NCBI GenBank assembly: GCA_964657395.1
Contig: CAZZUX010000028.1
Coordinates: 1 to 36,112, forward strand
Direction: 5' to 3'
Length of the DNA: 36,112 nt
Source of the DNA: G963692885 sp964657395
Lineage (GTDB): Bacteria > Acidobacteriota > Terriglobia > Terriglobales > Acidobacteriaceae
Made by a program: the position numbers and the translations under genes. The notes below the pieces were generated by a model. It searched no databases. It saw nothing but the letters and a program-made list of their open reading frames with translations, and was not told the DNA's origin. Every line of letters begins with the position of its first letter. Position 1 is the first letter of the stretch. Shown in pieces: positions 24,937 through 33,122 of this stretch.

Positions 24937-25755
24937 TCAAAGGGGATGCTGATCATTTTGCGTGCTCCCGACCTGGGAGGTCACGGCAGTCCGGGTGATA
25001 TCGGGTTGGCTGTTGACTGGCTGGAAGGTTTCGAGGGGAACCCAGTGATCGATGGTGACCAGGTGCATCCCGGTACGAGGAACGATAGCTAACAGGGCAG
25101 CGGTCGCGGCGATGGTGCGGCGCCGATCCGTGCCCATCTGCTTGTGGCTGCCGTCATGGAGGAGAACATTGGTGCCGCGGCCGCGATTCTGATTGTGGAC
25201 GATGCCGCGCTCGACATTGATCTCTATGGCGCGACTGGAGCGCGCACTCCAGTCGAAGCCGGTGACGTTCCACATGACAGGTGTCAGTTCCAGCTCATGC
25301 AGAATACGGAAGACCTCCGGACGACGTGAGCCGAAGGGAGGACGAAAATAGGGAACGCGTTCGCCGAGGGTTTGCTCAAGGATGGTGGTGGATGTCTCGA
25401 TCTCCTGGCGGATCCGGAGTGCGCCTGCATACATGAGGTGAGGGTGAGTAAGGGTGTGGCTGCCGATGGTGTGTCCGGCTTTGCGGACAGCTCGAGCAAT
25501 CTCGGGCTTCTGCCGGACGTATTCGCCGATCATGAAGAAGGTGGCATGAACATTGAAGCGGGCGAGCACATCCAGCAGTTCAAGGGTGTGAGGATCATTG
25601 GGGCCGTCATCGTAGGTGAGCGCCAGTTCTGCCGAGTCTCCGCCTTCGATAAGGGCATTGCCGAAGAGGCGCGACTCGGGCCAGAGGGCGGCGTAGTGAT
25701 AGCCGCCGGCGGCGAGGCCGGCAGCCGCTCCGCAGATGGCGAAGGGAAGATACAT
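24937..25755 (-). CDS. Polysaccharide deacetylase (NodB/CE4 family)
   Basis: Metal-dependent N- or O-deacetylase of chitin, peptidoglycan or exopolysaccharide type. In the 272-residue product all five NodB motifs are present: TYDDGP (catalytic D49, metal D50), HTIGSHTLTHPH (metal H100, H104), RPPFGSR (138-144), the DWSARS motif around residue 169 and LLHDG (198-202, H200). An N-terminal hydrophobic stretch (about 4-22) suggests a membrane anchor or signal sequence. I chose the ATG at 25755 because the hydrophobic segment starts there and it leaves room for divergent promoters; the frame stays open up to 25929, and 25851 is another possible start. A TTCCCG-GAT-CGGGAA hairpin (24911-24925) lies just after the stop. 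Confidence 0.87.
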   Translation of the reverse strand: MYLPFAICGAAAGLAAGGYHYAALWPESRLFGNALIEGGDSAELALTYDDGPNDPHTLELLDVLARFNVHATFFMIGEYVRQKPEIARAVRKAGHTIGSHTLTHPHLMYAGALRIRQEIETSTTILEQTLGERVPYFRPPFGSRRPEVFRILHELELTPVMWNVTGFDWSARSSRAIEINVERGIVHNQNRGRGTNVLLHDGSHKQMGTDRRRTIAATAALLAIVPRTGMHLVTIDHWVPLETFQPVNSQPDITRTAVTSQVGSTQNDQHPL

Positions 25756-25903
25756 TCGACCCAAGTGTAGCAACTGCGACTCGCAGCAGCGGCAGGAAGC
25801 TGGCGGGTGGAGCGGGATGGTCTCGCCGCGCATCTCACTACCGGGCGCCATGAGGCGAGCTTCCAGGTTTCGGTGGTAAGTTTCAGGCCCGGCGATGGCG
25901 GCG

Positions 25904-25909
25904 TATACT
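25904..25909 (+). promoter_or_regulatory. Candidate -10 element for panBC
   Basis: TATACT matches the -10 consensus at 5 of 6 positions and lies about 50 nt before the panB start, in the divergent panB/deacetylase intergenic region (25756-25959). The -35 position (around 25881-25886) is a poor match, so confidence is limited. Confidence 0.35.
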
Positions 25910-25929
25910 CTCGCCTGAGCAGGTAGCAT

Positions 25930-25940
25930 CCCGAATCGGG
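25930..25940. repeat. Short palindrome in the panB leader
   Basis: CCCGAATCGGG is a perfect 5-bp palindrome around one base, between the putative -10 element and the panB ribosome binding site. It could be an operator or leader hairpin; no regulator is known. Confidence 0.4.
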
Positions 25941-25959
25941 AGCTGCACTGGAGATGATG

Positions 25960-26904
25960 ATGAGCATTTTAAACTTCCGCGATGCGGACAAGTCTGCGGC
26001 CTCCCAGGCCAATACTCCTTCCACCAATACTCCTACCAAGGTTACTTCCAGCACTCTTATTGAGAAAAAGCTCGCCGGTACGCCGATCACGGCGCTGACT
26101 GCGTATGACTACGCAACGGCCCGAATGGTGGATGAAGCCGGTATCGACCTGCTGCTGGTGGGTGATTCGCTGGCCATGGTGGTGATGGGACTGGATAGCA
26201 CACTGCCGGTGACGGTCGACGAGATGCTGCACCATACCCGCGCGGTGCGCCGTGCGGTGAAGCGTGCGCTGCTGGTAGCGGATATGCCGTTCGGCTCGTA
26301 CCACGGGTCAGTGGATGTGGCCCTGGCGAATGCGGCGCGGTTCCTGAAAGAAGCTGGAGCCGAAGCGGTGAAGATTGAGGGCGGTCGGCCTGAGCTGGTG
26401 GAGAAGCTGGTGAAGTCAGAGATACCGGTGGTGGGTCACCTTGGTTTGACGCCGCAGTCTGTCCATCGCATGGGCGGCTACAAGGTGCAGGGTCGCACAC
26501 TCGACACCATTGAAGCACTGCGGCACGATGCGCTGGCGCTGGAGGCGGCGGGCGCCTTTGCCATTGTGCTCGAAGGCATTCCCCGCGAAGTCGCTCGCAT
26601 GATCACAGCAGAGCTTTCCATTCCGACGATTGGCATCGGGGCCGGACCGGACTGCGATGGGCAGATCCTGGTTTTGCACGACCTGGTGAACCTGACGTTC
26701 TCGCATCGCCCGAAATTTGTGCGGCAGTATGGCGATGCTGCAGCGTTGTATCGCGAGGCACTGGCGGGGTATCGCCGGGATGTGGAGAGCCGTGCGTTTC
26801 CGTCGGAGGAGGAAAGCTATCATCTGCCGAAGGAAACGGGCGCGGCGCTGACGGGTACGGGCAGCCACCAGGAACAGCCGGCCGTTTCCAAGTCAAAGCG
26901 ATAG
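25960..26904 (+). CDS. panB: 3-methyl-2-oxobutanoate hydroxymethyltransferase (PanB)
   Basis: Adds a hydroxymethyl group from methylenetetrahydrofolate to alpha-ketoisovalerate, giving ketopantoate, the first pantothenate step. In the 314-residue form, the metal ligands are D69 (LLVGDSLAM), D108 (LLVADMPFGSY) and E140 (KIEGG), and the catalytic acid is E205 (IVLEGIP). IGIGAGPDCDGQ is also intact. The N-terminal 30 and C-terminal 35 residues are polar extensions not found in E. coli PanB (264 residues). Three ATGs stand in tandem (25954, 25957, 25960); GGAG at 25950-25953 best fits the third, though the first two are possible. panC follows after 6 nt. panD is not in the window. Confidence 0.95.
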   Translation: MSILNFRDADKSAASQANTPSTNTPTKVTSSTLIEKKLAGTPITALTAYDYATARMVDEAGIDLLLVGDSLAMVVMGLDSTLPVTVDEMLHHTRAVRRAVKRALLVADMPFGSYHGSVDVALANAARFLKEAGAEAVKIEGGRPELVEKLVKSEIPVVGHLGLTPQSVHRMGGYKVQGRTLDTIEALRHDALALEAAGAFAIVLEGIPREVARMITAELSIPTIGIGAGPDCDGQILVLHDLVNLTFSHRPKFVRQYGDAAALYREALAGYRRDVESRAFPSEEESYHLPKETGAALTGTGSHQEQPAVSKSKR

Positions 26905-26910
26905 GTCTGC

Positions 26911-27741
26911 ATGCGGATTGAGAGGACGGTAGCTGGCCTGCGCAAGGCACGGCGCGAGCTGACTGGAACGCTGGGGCTGGTACCGACGATGGGAGCTCTT
27001 CATGAAGGCCACTTATCGCTTGTGCGTGCTGCGAAGGCTGGCTGCGATCATGCGGCTGCATCGATCTTCGTGAATCCGACGCAGTTCGGGCCCAAGGAAG
27101 ATTTCGGCAGTTATCCGCGAACGTTTGAGGCAGACTGTGCGCTGCTGGAGCGGGAAGGCGTGGCACTGCTGTTTGCGCCAACTGCCGAAGAGATGTATCC
27201 AGTCGGAGCGACGACGCGCATTTCCGCAGGGCCGGTGGGGGATCGGCTGGATGGGTTATCGCGTCCGGGCCACTTTACGGGTGTGGCCACGGTGGTCGCG
27301 AAGCTGTTTCACATCTTTAGTCCGCAGCGGGCTTACTTCGGGCAGAAGGATGCGGCCCAGATCGCAGTCCTGCGGCAGATGGTGCGCGACCTTGATTTTG
27401 ATGTGGAGCTGGTGGCGTGTCCGATTGTGCGCGAGGCAGATGGGCTGGCGATGAGCTCGCGCAATCGCTACCTGTCTGTTGAGGAGCGCCGTCAGGCACT
27501 GGTATTGTCCCGGGCGCTGGCGGCGGGAGTGGCGATGCATGCCAGTGGTGAGTCGTCCTCACGGGCGATTGTGGAGGCAGTAGAGCAGGTATTCGATTCA
27601 GAAAAGGCAGTGCGACTCGATTACGTAGCAGCCGTGGATGCCAATACGCTACTACCAAAGGAGAGTGTCAGCCGGGGCGATCTACTGGCGGTTGCGGCCT
27701 TCGTCGGTACGACGCGGCTGATTGATAACCGGCTGTTGTGA
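26911..27741 (+). CDS. panC: Pantothenate synthetase (PanC)
   Basis: Joins pantoate and beta-alanine using ATP. The 276-residue product has the nucleotidyltransferase motif MGALHEGH (H31, H34), FVNPTQFGPKEDF, RPGHFTGVATVV for pantoate binding, FGQKDAAQ (K146, D147) and the KMSKS-like MSSRN. All catalytic segments are intact. The start is 6 nt after panB without a distinct ribosome binding site, so translation is probably coupled. The stop lies 9 nt from that of the convergent DUF2147 gene. Confidence 0.95.
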   Translation: MRIERTVAGLRKARRELTGTLGLVPTMGALHEGHLSLVRAAKAGCDHAAASIFVNPTQFGPKEDFGSYPRTFEADCALLEREGVALLFAPTAEEMYPVGATTRISAGPVGDRLDGLSRPGHFTGVATVVAKLFHIFSPQRAYFGQKDAAQIAVLRQMVRDLDFDVELVACPIVREADGLAMSSRNRYLSVEERRQALVLSRALAAGVAMHASGESSSRAIVEAVEQVFDSEKAVRLDYVAAVDANTLLPKESVSRGDLLAVAAFVGTTRLIDNRLL

Positions 27742-27750
27742 AGAGCGGGC

Positions 27751-28197
27751 TCAGATGCCGCAGGATTTTGGATCCGCTGCCGGCACGCGGTGCCAGACCT
27801 CTGTCCGGCCGAGAAGCGAAATCCCGATGAAGCCGCGCAGGTTGAGCCGGTCACCTTCGGCCACGATGGTGCCCTGGTAGGTGCGGCCGTTCTTGGGATC
27901 GTAGAGGTGGCCGTCCTGCAGGTGGGCCGGGTCAGTCTGTTTAAACCCGGTTCCAATGTCGAGTCCGCAAAGCTTGCGATTGCGGAGGTCAGCCTTGGGA
28001 TTATTGCTGTCTTCGCGTTCTGGCGTGGATGCCGACAGCTTGACGATCCTGGCGCAGACGGCTCCGCTGCAGGGATAGATCCGGATGACGGACTGGTTGG
28101 GACTCATCCAGTCACCCATGACAGTGGAGGTCGTGGCAGCCGCGGAGGCGATGCCGGTTGCAGCGGCGAGTATCAGTGTAGCGACTGCGATCTTCAT
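27751..28197 (-). CDS. DUF2147 family secreted protein
   Basis: A 148-residue protein with a signal peptide (MKIAVATLILAAATGIASA) and the DUF2147 core: GDWMSPNQSVIRIYPC near the start, then RNRKLCGLDIGTGFK, DGHLYDPKNGRTYQGTI and LNLRGFIGISLLGRTEVWHRV. Four Cys residues may form disulfides. The family is widespread and periplasmic, with no firm function; a lipocalin-like beta-barrel has been suggested for it. GGGAG stands 5 nt before the ATG at 28197, which rules out the longer frame to 28263. It is a single gene converging with panC. Confidence 0.9.
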   Translation of the reverse strand: MKIAVATLILAAATGIASAAATTSTVMGDWMSPNQSVIRIYPCSGAVCARIVKLSASTPEREDSNNPKADLRNRKLCGLDIGTGFKQTDPAHLQDGHLYDPKNGRTYQGTIVAEGDRLNLRGFIGISLLGRTEVWHRVPAADPKSCGI

Positions 28198-28265
28198 TCC
28201 GACTCCCAGATGCTTCGATGTGCGACGTGATGGTGGCAGGCAGTCAGCGATTGTGCCCGGCAATT

Positions 28266-28715
28266 CTACGCGCTTGAGGACTTCTGGATCACGCTGATCT
28301 GTCCATTGCGTTCCAGGATGGCGTAGTCGACCTGGTCCAGTGTGCGGAGGCCGCTGGCGCGCGCGGCGGCCATGACGTCTGCGTGGGAAATGCTCATCCT
28401 GGTCAGCACTTCAGGGGTCCAGCTGCCGCTTTCCACAAGCAGCAGTGGAGTGCCGTCGAGAAATGTCGCAGCCTTTTTGGAGTGTTGCTTCAGCCAGCCG
28501 ACCAGTACGTACATGAGGGCGACACCCATAACGACGGTGAATGCGCTGGACATGGAGAGTTCGTCGCCGAGGACGGGCGCCATGACGGTGCCGCCGAGAA
28601 AGAAGATAATCACCGTGTCAAAGGGCGTGATCTGGGTGCCGAGGCGCTTGCCTGTGAGGCGCACGGCGAGGATCAGGAACAGATAGCCGATCATGCCTCG
28701 GAACACGTTGACCAT
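28266..28715 (-). CDS. DUF421 (YetF-like) membrane protein
   Basis: A 149-residue protein with three membrane helices (GYLFLILAVRLTGKR, TVIIFFLGGTVMAPVLGDE, SAFTVVMGVALMYVLVGWL) and a small soluble C-terminal domain ending LDQVDYAILERNGQISVI, the standard DUF421 layout. Family function is not established; members are tied to membrane stress and spore coat biology in Bacillus. The start is uncertain. The frame is open to 29039, but an ATG at 28715 gives a normal family length and avoids overlap with the small plus-strand gene; a TTG at 28736 is possible. Confidence 0.82.
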   Translation of the reverse strand: MVNVFRGMIGYLFLILAVRLTGKRLGTQITPFDTVIIFFLGGTVMAPVLGDELSMSSAFTVVMGVALMYVLVGWLKQHSKKAATFLDGTPLLLVESGSWTPEVLTRMSISHADVMAAARASGLRTLDQVDYAILERNGQISVIQKSSSA

Positions 28716-28811
28716 GGAAGCCGCAAACCCTCGCAAAGGTAGATGCAGTTCCAGAAGGCGGCGAAGATTTTCGGGATTGGTCAGGCAATAATAGAGTTCG
28801 GAGAAAGACAG

Positions 28812-29072
28812 ATGGCTGGTTGTGAAGCGCAGGTCTACGAGGGAGTGACGGGCGAGATGCTGCAGTGCCTGTCCGAGTCGATTGAGAGTGCGTTCGGGCT
28901 GGCGCTCAATGGGGATAGCGGTTCCGCGTCCGCCATGGGAACCACGCTCGCATGGAGCTACGAAGCCGAAGCGCTGCGCCTGACGCTTACCTGCACGGCC
29001 AAGCCGATGATGCTGTCCTGCAATGCGATTTACGAACACCTGGGCAAAATGCTGGACCGCTGCCGGGGCTGA
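28812..29072 (+). CDS. Small conserved-looking protein (uncharacterised)
   Basis: An 86-residue soluble protein with no membrane segment. It has an acidic helical start (GVTGEMLQCLSESIESAF), a Gly/Ser-rich turn, and a strand-like segment TTLAWSYEAEALRLTLTC followed by AKPMMLSC and a final helix. The three Cys residues are spread along the chain. GGAG at 28800-28803 lies 8 nt before the ATG, good support for a real gene. I recall similar short acidobacterial proteins but no named family. It starts divergently from the DUF421 gene with 96 nt between the starts, which also argues that the DUF421 start is at 28715. Function unknown. Confidence 0.6.
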   Translation: MAGCEAQVYEGVTGEMLQCLSESIESAFGLALNGDSGSASAMGTTLAWSYEAEALRLTLTCTAKPMMLSCNAIYEHLGKMLDRCRG

Positions 29073-29075
29073 GGC

Positions 29076-30131
29076 TTAGGCGTGTTGCAGTTCGGCGCGT
29101 TCGACCGGGGTGCGGCTCTGCAGTCCGAAGGCATCAGCGACCAGTTGGTACGACCGCCGGCGGGCCTCGTGGCTGTGCATGATGTTGACCAGCAGGACTT
29201 CATCGGCAGAGTACTCGGCGGCTACGCGGCGAATGCCTAGCTCCACCTGCCTGGGTGTGCCCAGGATGACGCGGCGACGCTCGAGCAGGCCGGCGAGGGC
29301 ATGCGGATTCTGATCGAGGAAGACACCGGCGTCTTCCGGGGTGGGTACGGCGATAAGGCGGCCTGCGTGCAGCATCACCATCATCATGTAAAAGCTTTTG
29401 GCGAGGTGCTGGGCTTCGGCTTCGGTGTCGGCGCAGATGACCCAGGCGGCGACGGTGACGTGCGGCTGCCCTGACACTGCGGATGGCTGGAAGGATTGCC
29501 GGTAGTGGTGGGCGGCATCGGCTCCGAAGGGATTGATGAAGTCGGCAAAGGTGTAGGGCAGGCCGAGTTCGGCAGCCCAGATGGCGCTTTGCGGGGATGA
29601 GCCGAGCAGCGAGATGGCCGGACGCGCTTCGCCGCCGGGAAGGACGGCGCGACGGAACTGGCGGGGCGTCGTGGTGTCGCGATAGTGGAAGTCTTCGAGC
29701 AGTTCGATGAGCTGGTCATGAAAGTCGTCCGGGCTGCGCTGCCGTCGATCGCGCTGCAGGGCGAGCGTCGTGGAGGCGTCCGTACCTGCTGCGCGGCCAA
29801 TGCCGAGATCGATACGATCGGGATACAGGGCGGCGAGCATGCTGAAGGTCTCGGCCACTTTGAGCGGACTGTAATGCGGCAGCATGATGCCGCCGCTGCC
29901 GATGCGCAGGTGCGTTGTCTCGGCGGCGAGCAGGCCGATCATGACCTCAGGAGCAGCGAGCGCGAGGCCGGGTGTGCCGTGATGCTCGGCGACCCAGTAC
30001 CGCGAGTAGCCGAGGGAGTCGGTCAGCCTGGCGAGATCGAGGGTGTTGCGCAGGGCATCGCCGCCGGTGTGGCCTTCCGGAACCGGCGACTGATCGAGAA
30101 CGCCAAGAGTGAGCGGGCGGGCAGTGGTCAT
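29076..30131 (-). CDS. LLM-class flavin-dependent oxidoreductase (luciferase-like, TIGR03558 type)
   Basis: FMN-dependent monooxygenase-like TIM barrel of 351 residues. LTLGVLDQSPVPEGHTGGDAL at the start, YWVAEHHGTPGLA, LRIGSGGIMLPHYSPLKVAE and YPDRIDLGIGRAAGTD are signatures of the group-1 luciferase-like family. The His pair and flavin-contact loop are intact. Substrate is unknown. AGGTG 7 nt before the ATG at 30131 supports this start; the frame extends to 30455 but the extra residues are low quality. It is a single gene, convergent with the small gene at 28812-29072 (3 nt apart). Confidence 0.92.
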   Translation of the reverse strand: MTTARPLTLGVLDQSPVPEGHTGGDALRNTLDLARLTDSLGYSRYWVAEHHGTPGLALAAPEVMIGLLAAETTHLRIGSGGIMLPHYSPLKVAETFSMLAALYPDRIDLGIGRAAGTDASTTLALQRDRRQRSPDDFHDQLIELLEDFHYRDTTTPRQFRRAVLPGGEARPAISLLGSSPQSAIWAAELGLPYTFADFINPFGADAAHHYRQSFQPSAVSGQPHVTVAAWVICADTEAEAQHLAKSFYMMMVMLHAGRLIAVPTPEDAGVFLDQNPHALAGLLERRRVILGTPRQVELGIRRVAAEYSADEVLLVNIMHSHEARRRSYQLVADAFGLQSRTPVERAELQHA

Positions 30132-30321
30132 GTGGGCACCTGTTGTTCTAGATGCCCGGAGGCGCAGAGGCGATTCAGGAGGGTAGCTGCGGCCCCGGTC
30201 GCACGGCGACCTGGAGCAAATTAAGAGCTTTACGCGCGTGCGCATGCCGGGTATTAGATTAGTTCGTCGTAGAACGGCAGAGTCTTGATCCATTGCGGCA
30301 CAACCATGGATGCTGGACTCG

Positions 30322-30337
30322 ATGGAGGTATGGAGGT
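30322..30337 (+). repeat. Tandem 8-bp duplication containing a ribosome binding site
   Basis: ATGGAGGT occurs twice in tandem. Each copy carries GGAGGT and an ATG, so the region holds two strong ribosome binding sites and two overlapping potential starts ahead of the DUF1569 gene. Confidence 0.6.
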
Positions 30338-30338
30338 A

Positions 30339-30794
30339 GTGAAAAATCTTTTTGACGCGAGAGTGGTAACCCAGGTGAAAGCCCGGCTGGGGCAACTGGA
30401 ACCGCAAAGTGAGAGGCGGTGGGGAACGATGAGCGCTGCGCAGATGGTGGCGCACTGCGCGGTGAGTATGCAGTGGGCAGTGGGAGAAGTAGTGCCTGAA
30501 AAGGCAGCTCTACCCGCCCGAATGATGGGGCGGCTGGTGAAGCCCCTGGTGTTGCGGAACGATGACCCCATGCGCAAAAAATCGCCGACGGTGAAGAGCC
30601 TCATCGTGGCGGACGAGCGTGATCTTGGCACAGAACGCGAGCGGTTAGTGGAACTGATCGACAGGTTTGCGGCGGGAGGGGCCGAAGCTTGTACGAACCA
30701 TGCGCATAGCTTCTTTGGACGGATGACGCCGGAGGAGTGGGCAATCCTGATGTACAAACACCTCGACCATCATCTGCGGCAGTTCGGGGTCTGA
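30339..30794 (+). CDS. DUF1569 family (DinB-like) protein
   Basis: A 151-residue helical protein. Family members usually begin with a KNLFD-like segment; here KNLFDARVVTQVKARL is followed by RRWGTMSAAQMVAHC, with the conserved His, and HSFFGRMTPEEWAILMYKHLDHHLRQFG, with the His cluster at the C-terminus. These match the DinB-like metal-binding four-helix fold. Function is unknown; some relatives are thiol transferases. I chose GTG 30339 because GGAGGT at 30324-30329 is 9 nt upstream and the family start fits. ATG 30330 and ATG 30306 are alternatives with worse spacing. Confidence 0.82.
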   Translation: MKNLFDARVVTQVKARLGQLEPQSERRWGTMSAAQMVAHCAVSMQWAVGEVVPEKAALPARMMGRLVKPLVLRNDDPMRKKSPTVKSLIVADERDLGTERERLVELIDRFAAGGAEACTNHAHSFFGRMTPEEWAILMYKHLDHHLRQFGV

Positions 30795-30864
30795 GGGGCT
30801 TGGACTCACGCGGCGGAAGCGGCTGAATGCGGGCGCAGGACGCGATTGCCTGAACCCGCAAAGA

Positions 30865-32058
30865 TCATTTTGGCTGCACGACTACATTGAGCGGATTGGG
30901 GATGCTGTAGGGCGAGCCGGGAGCCTGGGTGGCGCTGGTTGGGGTGATGGTGAAGACGTAGAGCTTCTGGTTGACCTGGCTGATGGCGTAGAGGTGATTG
31001 TCGTTGTCCCAGAAGGCCTGTGCGATTTCGTCGGTGGTGAGCAGACCGGTGTAGTGGGTGATAGGGCTGGCTCCGTTGTAGTGAAAGATCTGCAGACCGC
31101 TTGATCCAGCGACAGCGAGTAGTTTTCCGGACGGAGACATCCGGATATCCGAAATGTATTGGATATCGGTTTTCGGCATGTTGCTGCTGGTGCTGGCCGT
31201 GGAGAGGTTGCCGCTGGTGTCCGCCGTATAAGTCGCCAGCTGCGGCGTGCCTACGTTCTCGTCGGTGTAGGTGTCGATCTTCTGAAATGTAATGGCGACG
31301 TGGTTGGTGGGGTCAGCCGCGGTGAGCGCGGGGCAGTAGAGGTAGCGCTCGGGATCAGGGGTGGTGGGAAACGGGGCGTTGATGCCGATGTGAGAGGTGA
31401 ATCCGTTTGTCTGCCGTTCGAATCCATAGATTTGTGGAACGTACTCGTGGTCGTAGTTGTCGCACTCAGCAGCGTAGGCGAACTTGTTGTTCCCGATGAA
31501 ACTGAACGGCAGGTAGAGGAAACCGAGGTTGGGATCGGCACCTAGATACTTGAGATTGCCGGATGGTCTTTCGACCTCGAAGGATTGCGCGGCGTCCGAG
31601 CCGCAGTTGAGAAAGTCGTCGAGATACTCGTAGATGGTGGAGCCGGTGTGATCGAGAATCAGTGGTCCCAGGGAGTTGCCGCAGCCGGGTGTGTCGTAGG
31701 AGGCGACGTTGGTGGAGTGGACCCAGTTGAGAGCGCCATTCGGCTCGATGAGAAACTGCGCGATGTAGAGATTGCTGCTGGTATTGCCGAAGAAGTATTT
31801 TCCGTTGACGGCCATGCTGCTGACGTCGTCTTGGAAGGGCGAACCGGGAACTTTGGTGAGTTTCCCGCTGGCAGCGGCGGCGAAGGCCTGGACGACGTGT
31901 TTGCCTGTGCGGGCAGGCGCGCTGGAGACATAGACAAACGCAACAGGCCCGGTTGCAGTCTGCGCTGACTCCTGACTCTGTGCCCCGGCAGATGGCAGGA
32001 AGGACGCTGAGGCGAAGAGAACGGCAGAGAGTGTTGCAGGAATGACGCGGTAGTTCAT
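30865..32058 (-). CDS. Secreted beta-propeller protein (lactonase/YncE-like)
   Basis: A 397-residue exported protein. The signal peptide spans about residues 1-26 (LSAVLFASASFLPSAGA-Q). The rest shows repeated blade-like units such as GPVAFVYVSSAPARTGKHVV, LYIAQFLIEPNGAL, IRMSPSGKLLAVAGSSGLQIF and HLYAISQVNQKLYVFTI, the layout of YncE/6-phosphogluconolactonase-type seven-bladed propellers. No catalytic residues are assignable. AGGAGG lies 5 nt before the ATG at 32058, a near-ideal start. An ACAAGCTTGT palindrome lies about 65 nt upstream (32124-32133). Enzyme or binding role unknown. Confidence 0.82.
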   Translation of the reverse strand: MNYRVIPATLSAVLFASASFLPSAGAQSQESAQTATGPVAFVYVSSAPARTGKHVVQAFAAAASGKLTKVPGSPFQDDVSSMAVNGKYFFGNTSSNLYIAQFLIEPNGALNWVHSTNVASYDTPGCGNSLGPLILDHTGSTIYEYLDDFLNCGSDAAQSFEVERPSGNLKYLGADPNLGFLYLPFSFIGNNKFAYAAECDNYDHEYVPQIYGFERQTNGFTSHIGINAPFPTTPDPERYLYCPALTAADPTNHVAITFQKIDTYTDENVGTPQLATYTADTSGNLSTASTSSNMPKTDIQYISDIRMSPSGKLLAVAGSSGLQIFHYNGASPITHYTGLLTTDEIAQAFWDNDNHLYAISQVNQKLYVFTITPTSATQAPGSPYSIPNPLNVVVQPK

Positions 32059-32176
32059 ACAGCCTCCTGGTACAGCAGGGGCCCGGGAAACCTGCCGATT
32101 GTAGGCCTGTCCTCCTCCCAAGGACAAGCTTGTTCACGCGCAAGAGTTGTCCGGTGTGATCCGGCTTTGCGGTGAC

Positions 32177-32938
32177 TTACTGCGGAGTGACCTGGATGAC
32201 GTTGGCGCGGCAGGAGCGGACACCCTGGCAGGCTTCCGGCTGCAGGTTTTTGTCCAGGCAGATTTCCACGGCGGTCAGGCGATTGTTGCCGCAACTAAGA
32301 GCGAAGCTGCCGGCGGGATAGCCCCGGTTGGCGGCCTGGAAGCGTGCGAGCAACTGGTCGGGGGTGACGCCGTCGCGGTCGTTGCGGCTACCGATGCCGG
32401 ACGGGATTTTCACGGCTGCGTAGGCGCGGCGGATCGTCGTGAAGTAGGCATCGGGAGTGAGGCCGGAGCAGGTGCCGTGAGCATGCCACTCGTGCTGGAT
32501 GAGGCTGATAGTGGGCATGATGTCGGTGTAGGACTGCGGATTGGCGGGACCGGGTGCCTCACTGCAATCTTCCGGATAGCCGCCGCGGGCATCCTGCGGC
32601 CACAGGCCATGGACGACGAAGCCGAGACCTCGACCGCATTCGGTGGAGTTGGTGTGGGTGGCGCAGAACTCCGGTGACCAGGAAAGGTTGAGAAGGTAGA
32701 AGTCGAAAACCTTCGTATACACCTGGCGGCCGGGACTTCCGCCTCGCGGACGATGGCGGCCCGACCGCCTGCCCCTGAACAACAAGTCCCGGAGAGAGGA
32801 TCGCCAATGATACGTTGAGCCGCTGTGAAGGGCATCGCGCGAAACGTATTTGCACCCGGAAAGCGCGAAGAGAAGCGCGCATGCGAGGAGGGCTGGCGTG
32901 AGCGTACGGCGAAGTTTGTGAGCTGCGATCACTTGCAA
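32177..32938 (-). CDS. Ribonuclease T2 family lipoprotein
   Basis: An RNase of the T2/RNase I family, which cleaves RNA via a 2',3'-cyclic phosphate. CAS I reads FVVHGLWPQ (H110) and CAS II reads HEWHAHGTC (H149, E150, H154), so the catalytic set is complete. The N-terminus is a lipoprotein signal: a basic start (HKLRR), hydrophobic LTPALLACALLFA and lipobox LSGC with Cys29. An Arg/Gly-rich linker (about 55-72) precedes the catalytic domain. The start is unclear: TTG 32938 has AGGAAGAG 7 nt upstream, but TTG 32974 and GTG 32932 are also possible. The lipoprotein call implies membrane anchoring in the periplasm. Confidence 0.88.
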   Translation of the reverse strand: MQVIAAHKLRRTLTPALLACALLFALSGCKYVSRDALHSGSTYHWRSSLRDLLFRGRRSGRHRPRGGSPGRQVYTKVFDFYLLNLSWSPEFCATHTNSTECGRGLGFVVHGLWPQDARGGYPEDCSEAPGPANPQSYTDIMPTISLIQHEWHAHGTCSGLTPDAYFTTIRRAYAAVKIPSGIGSRNDRDGVTPDQLLARFQAANRGYPAGSFALSCGNNRLTAVEICLDKNLQPEACQGVRSCRANVIQVTPQ

Positions 32939-33029
32939 TGTTCGTCTCTTCCTGAAGCGACATGAAGATGGCAACCTGGATGCTCAGCCGCTTCCGGCGA
33001 TTATCTAACAGCCGATATCGAACGCAAGG

Positions 33030-33071
33030 ACATGACGAGTTTTTATACACGTTTGTAGTGAAAAGTCATGT
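33030..33071. repeat. Spaced inverted repeat in a divergent promoter region
   Basis: ACATGAC (33030-33036) and GTCATGT (33065-33071) are perfect complements separated by 28 nt of AT-rich DNA. On the minus strand that spacer includes a -10-like TATAAA (33042-33047) directed at the RNase T2 gene. It may be a looped operator or chance. Confidence 0.35.
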
Positions 33072-33122
33072 GCCCGGCATAGGATGATCGTCTGCGACGC
33101 GACATTGCTGGAGGGAGACATC

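Noticed and set aside
23949..24998. 349-codon plus-strand frame
   Set aside because: Glu/Gly/Asp-rich shadow of the acyltransferase gene, which has clear membrane helices and family motifs.
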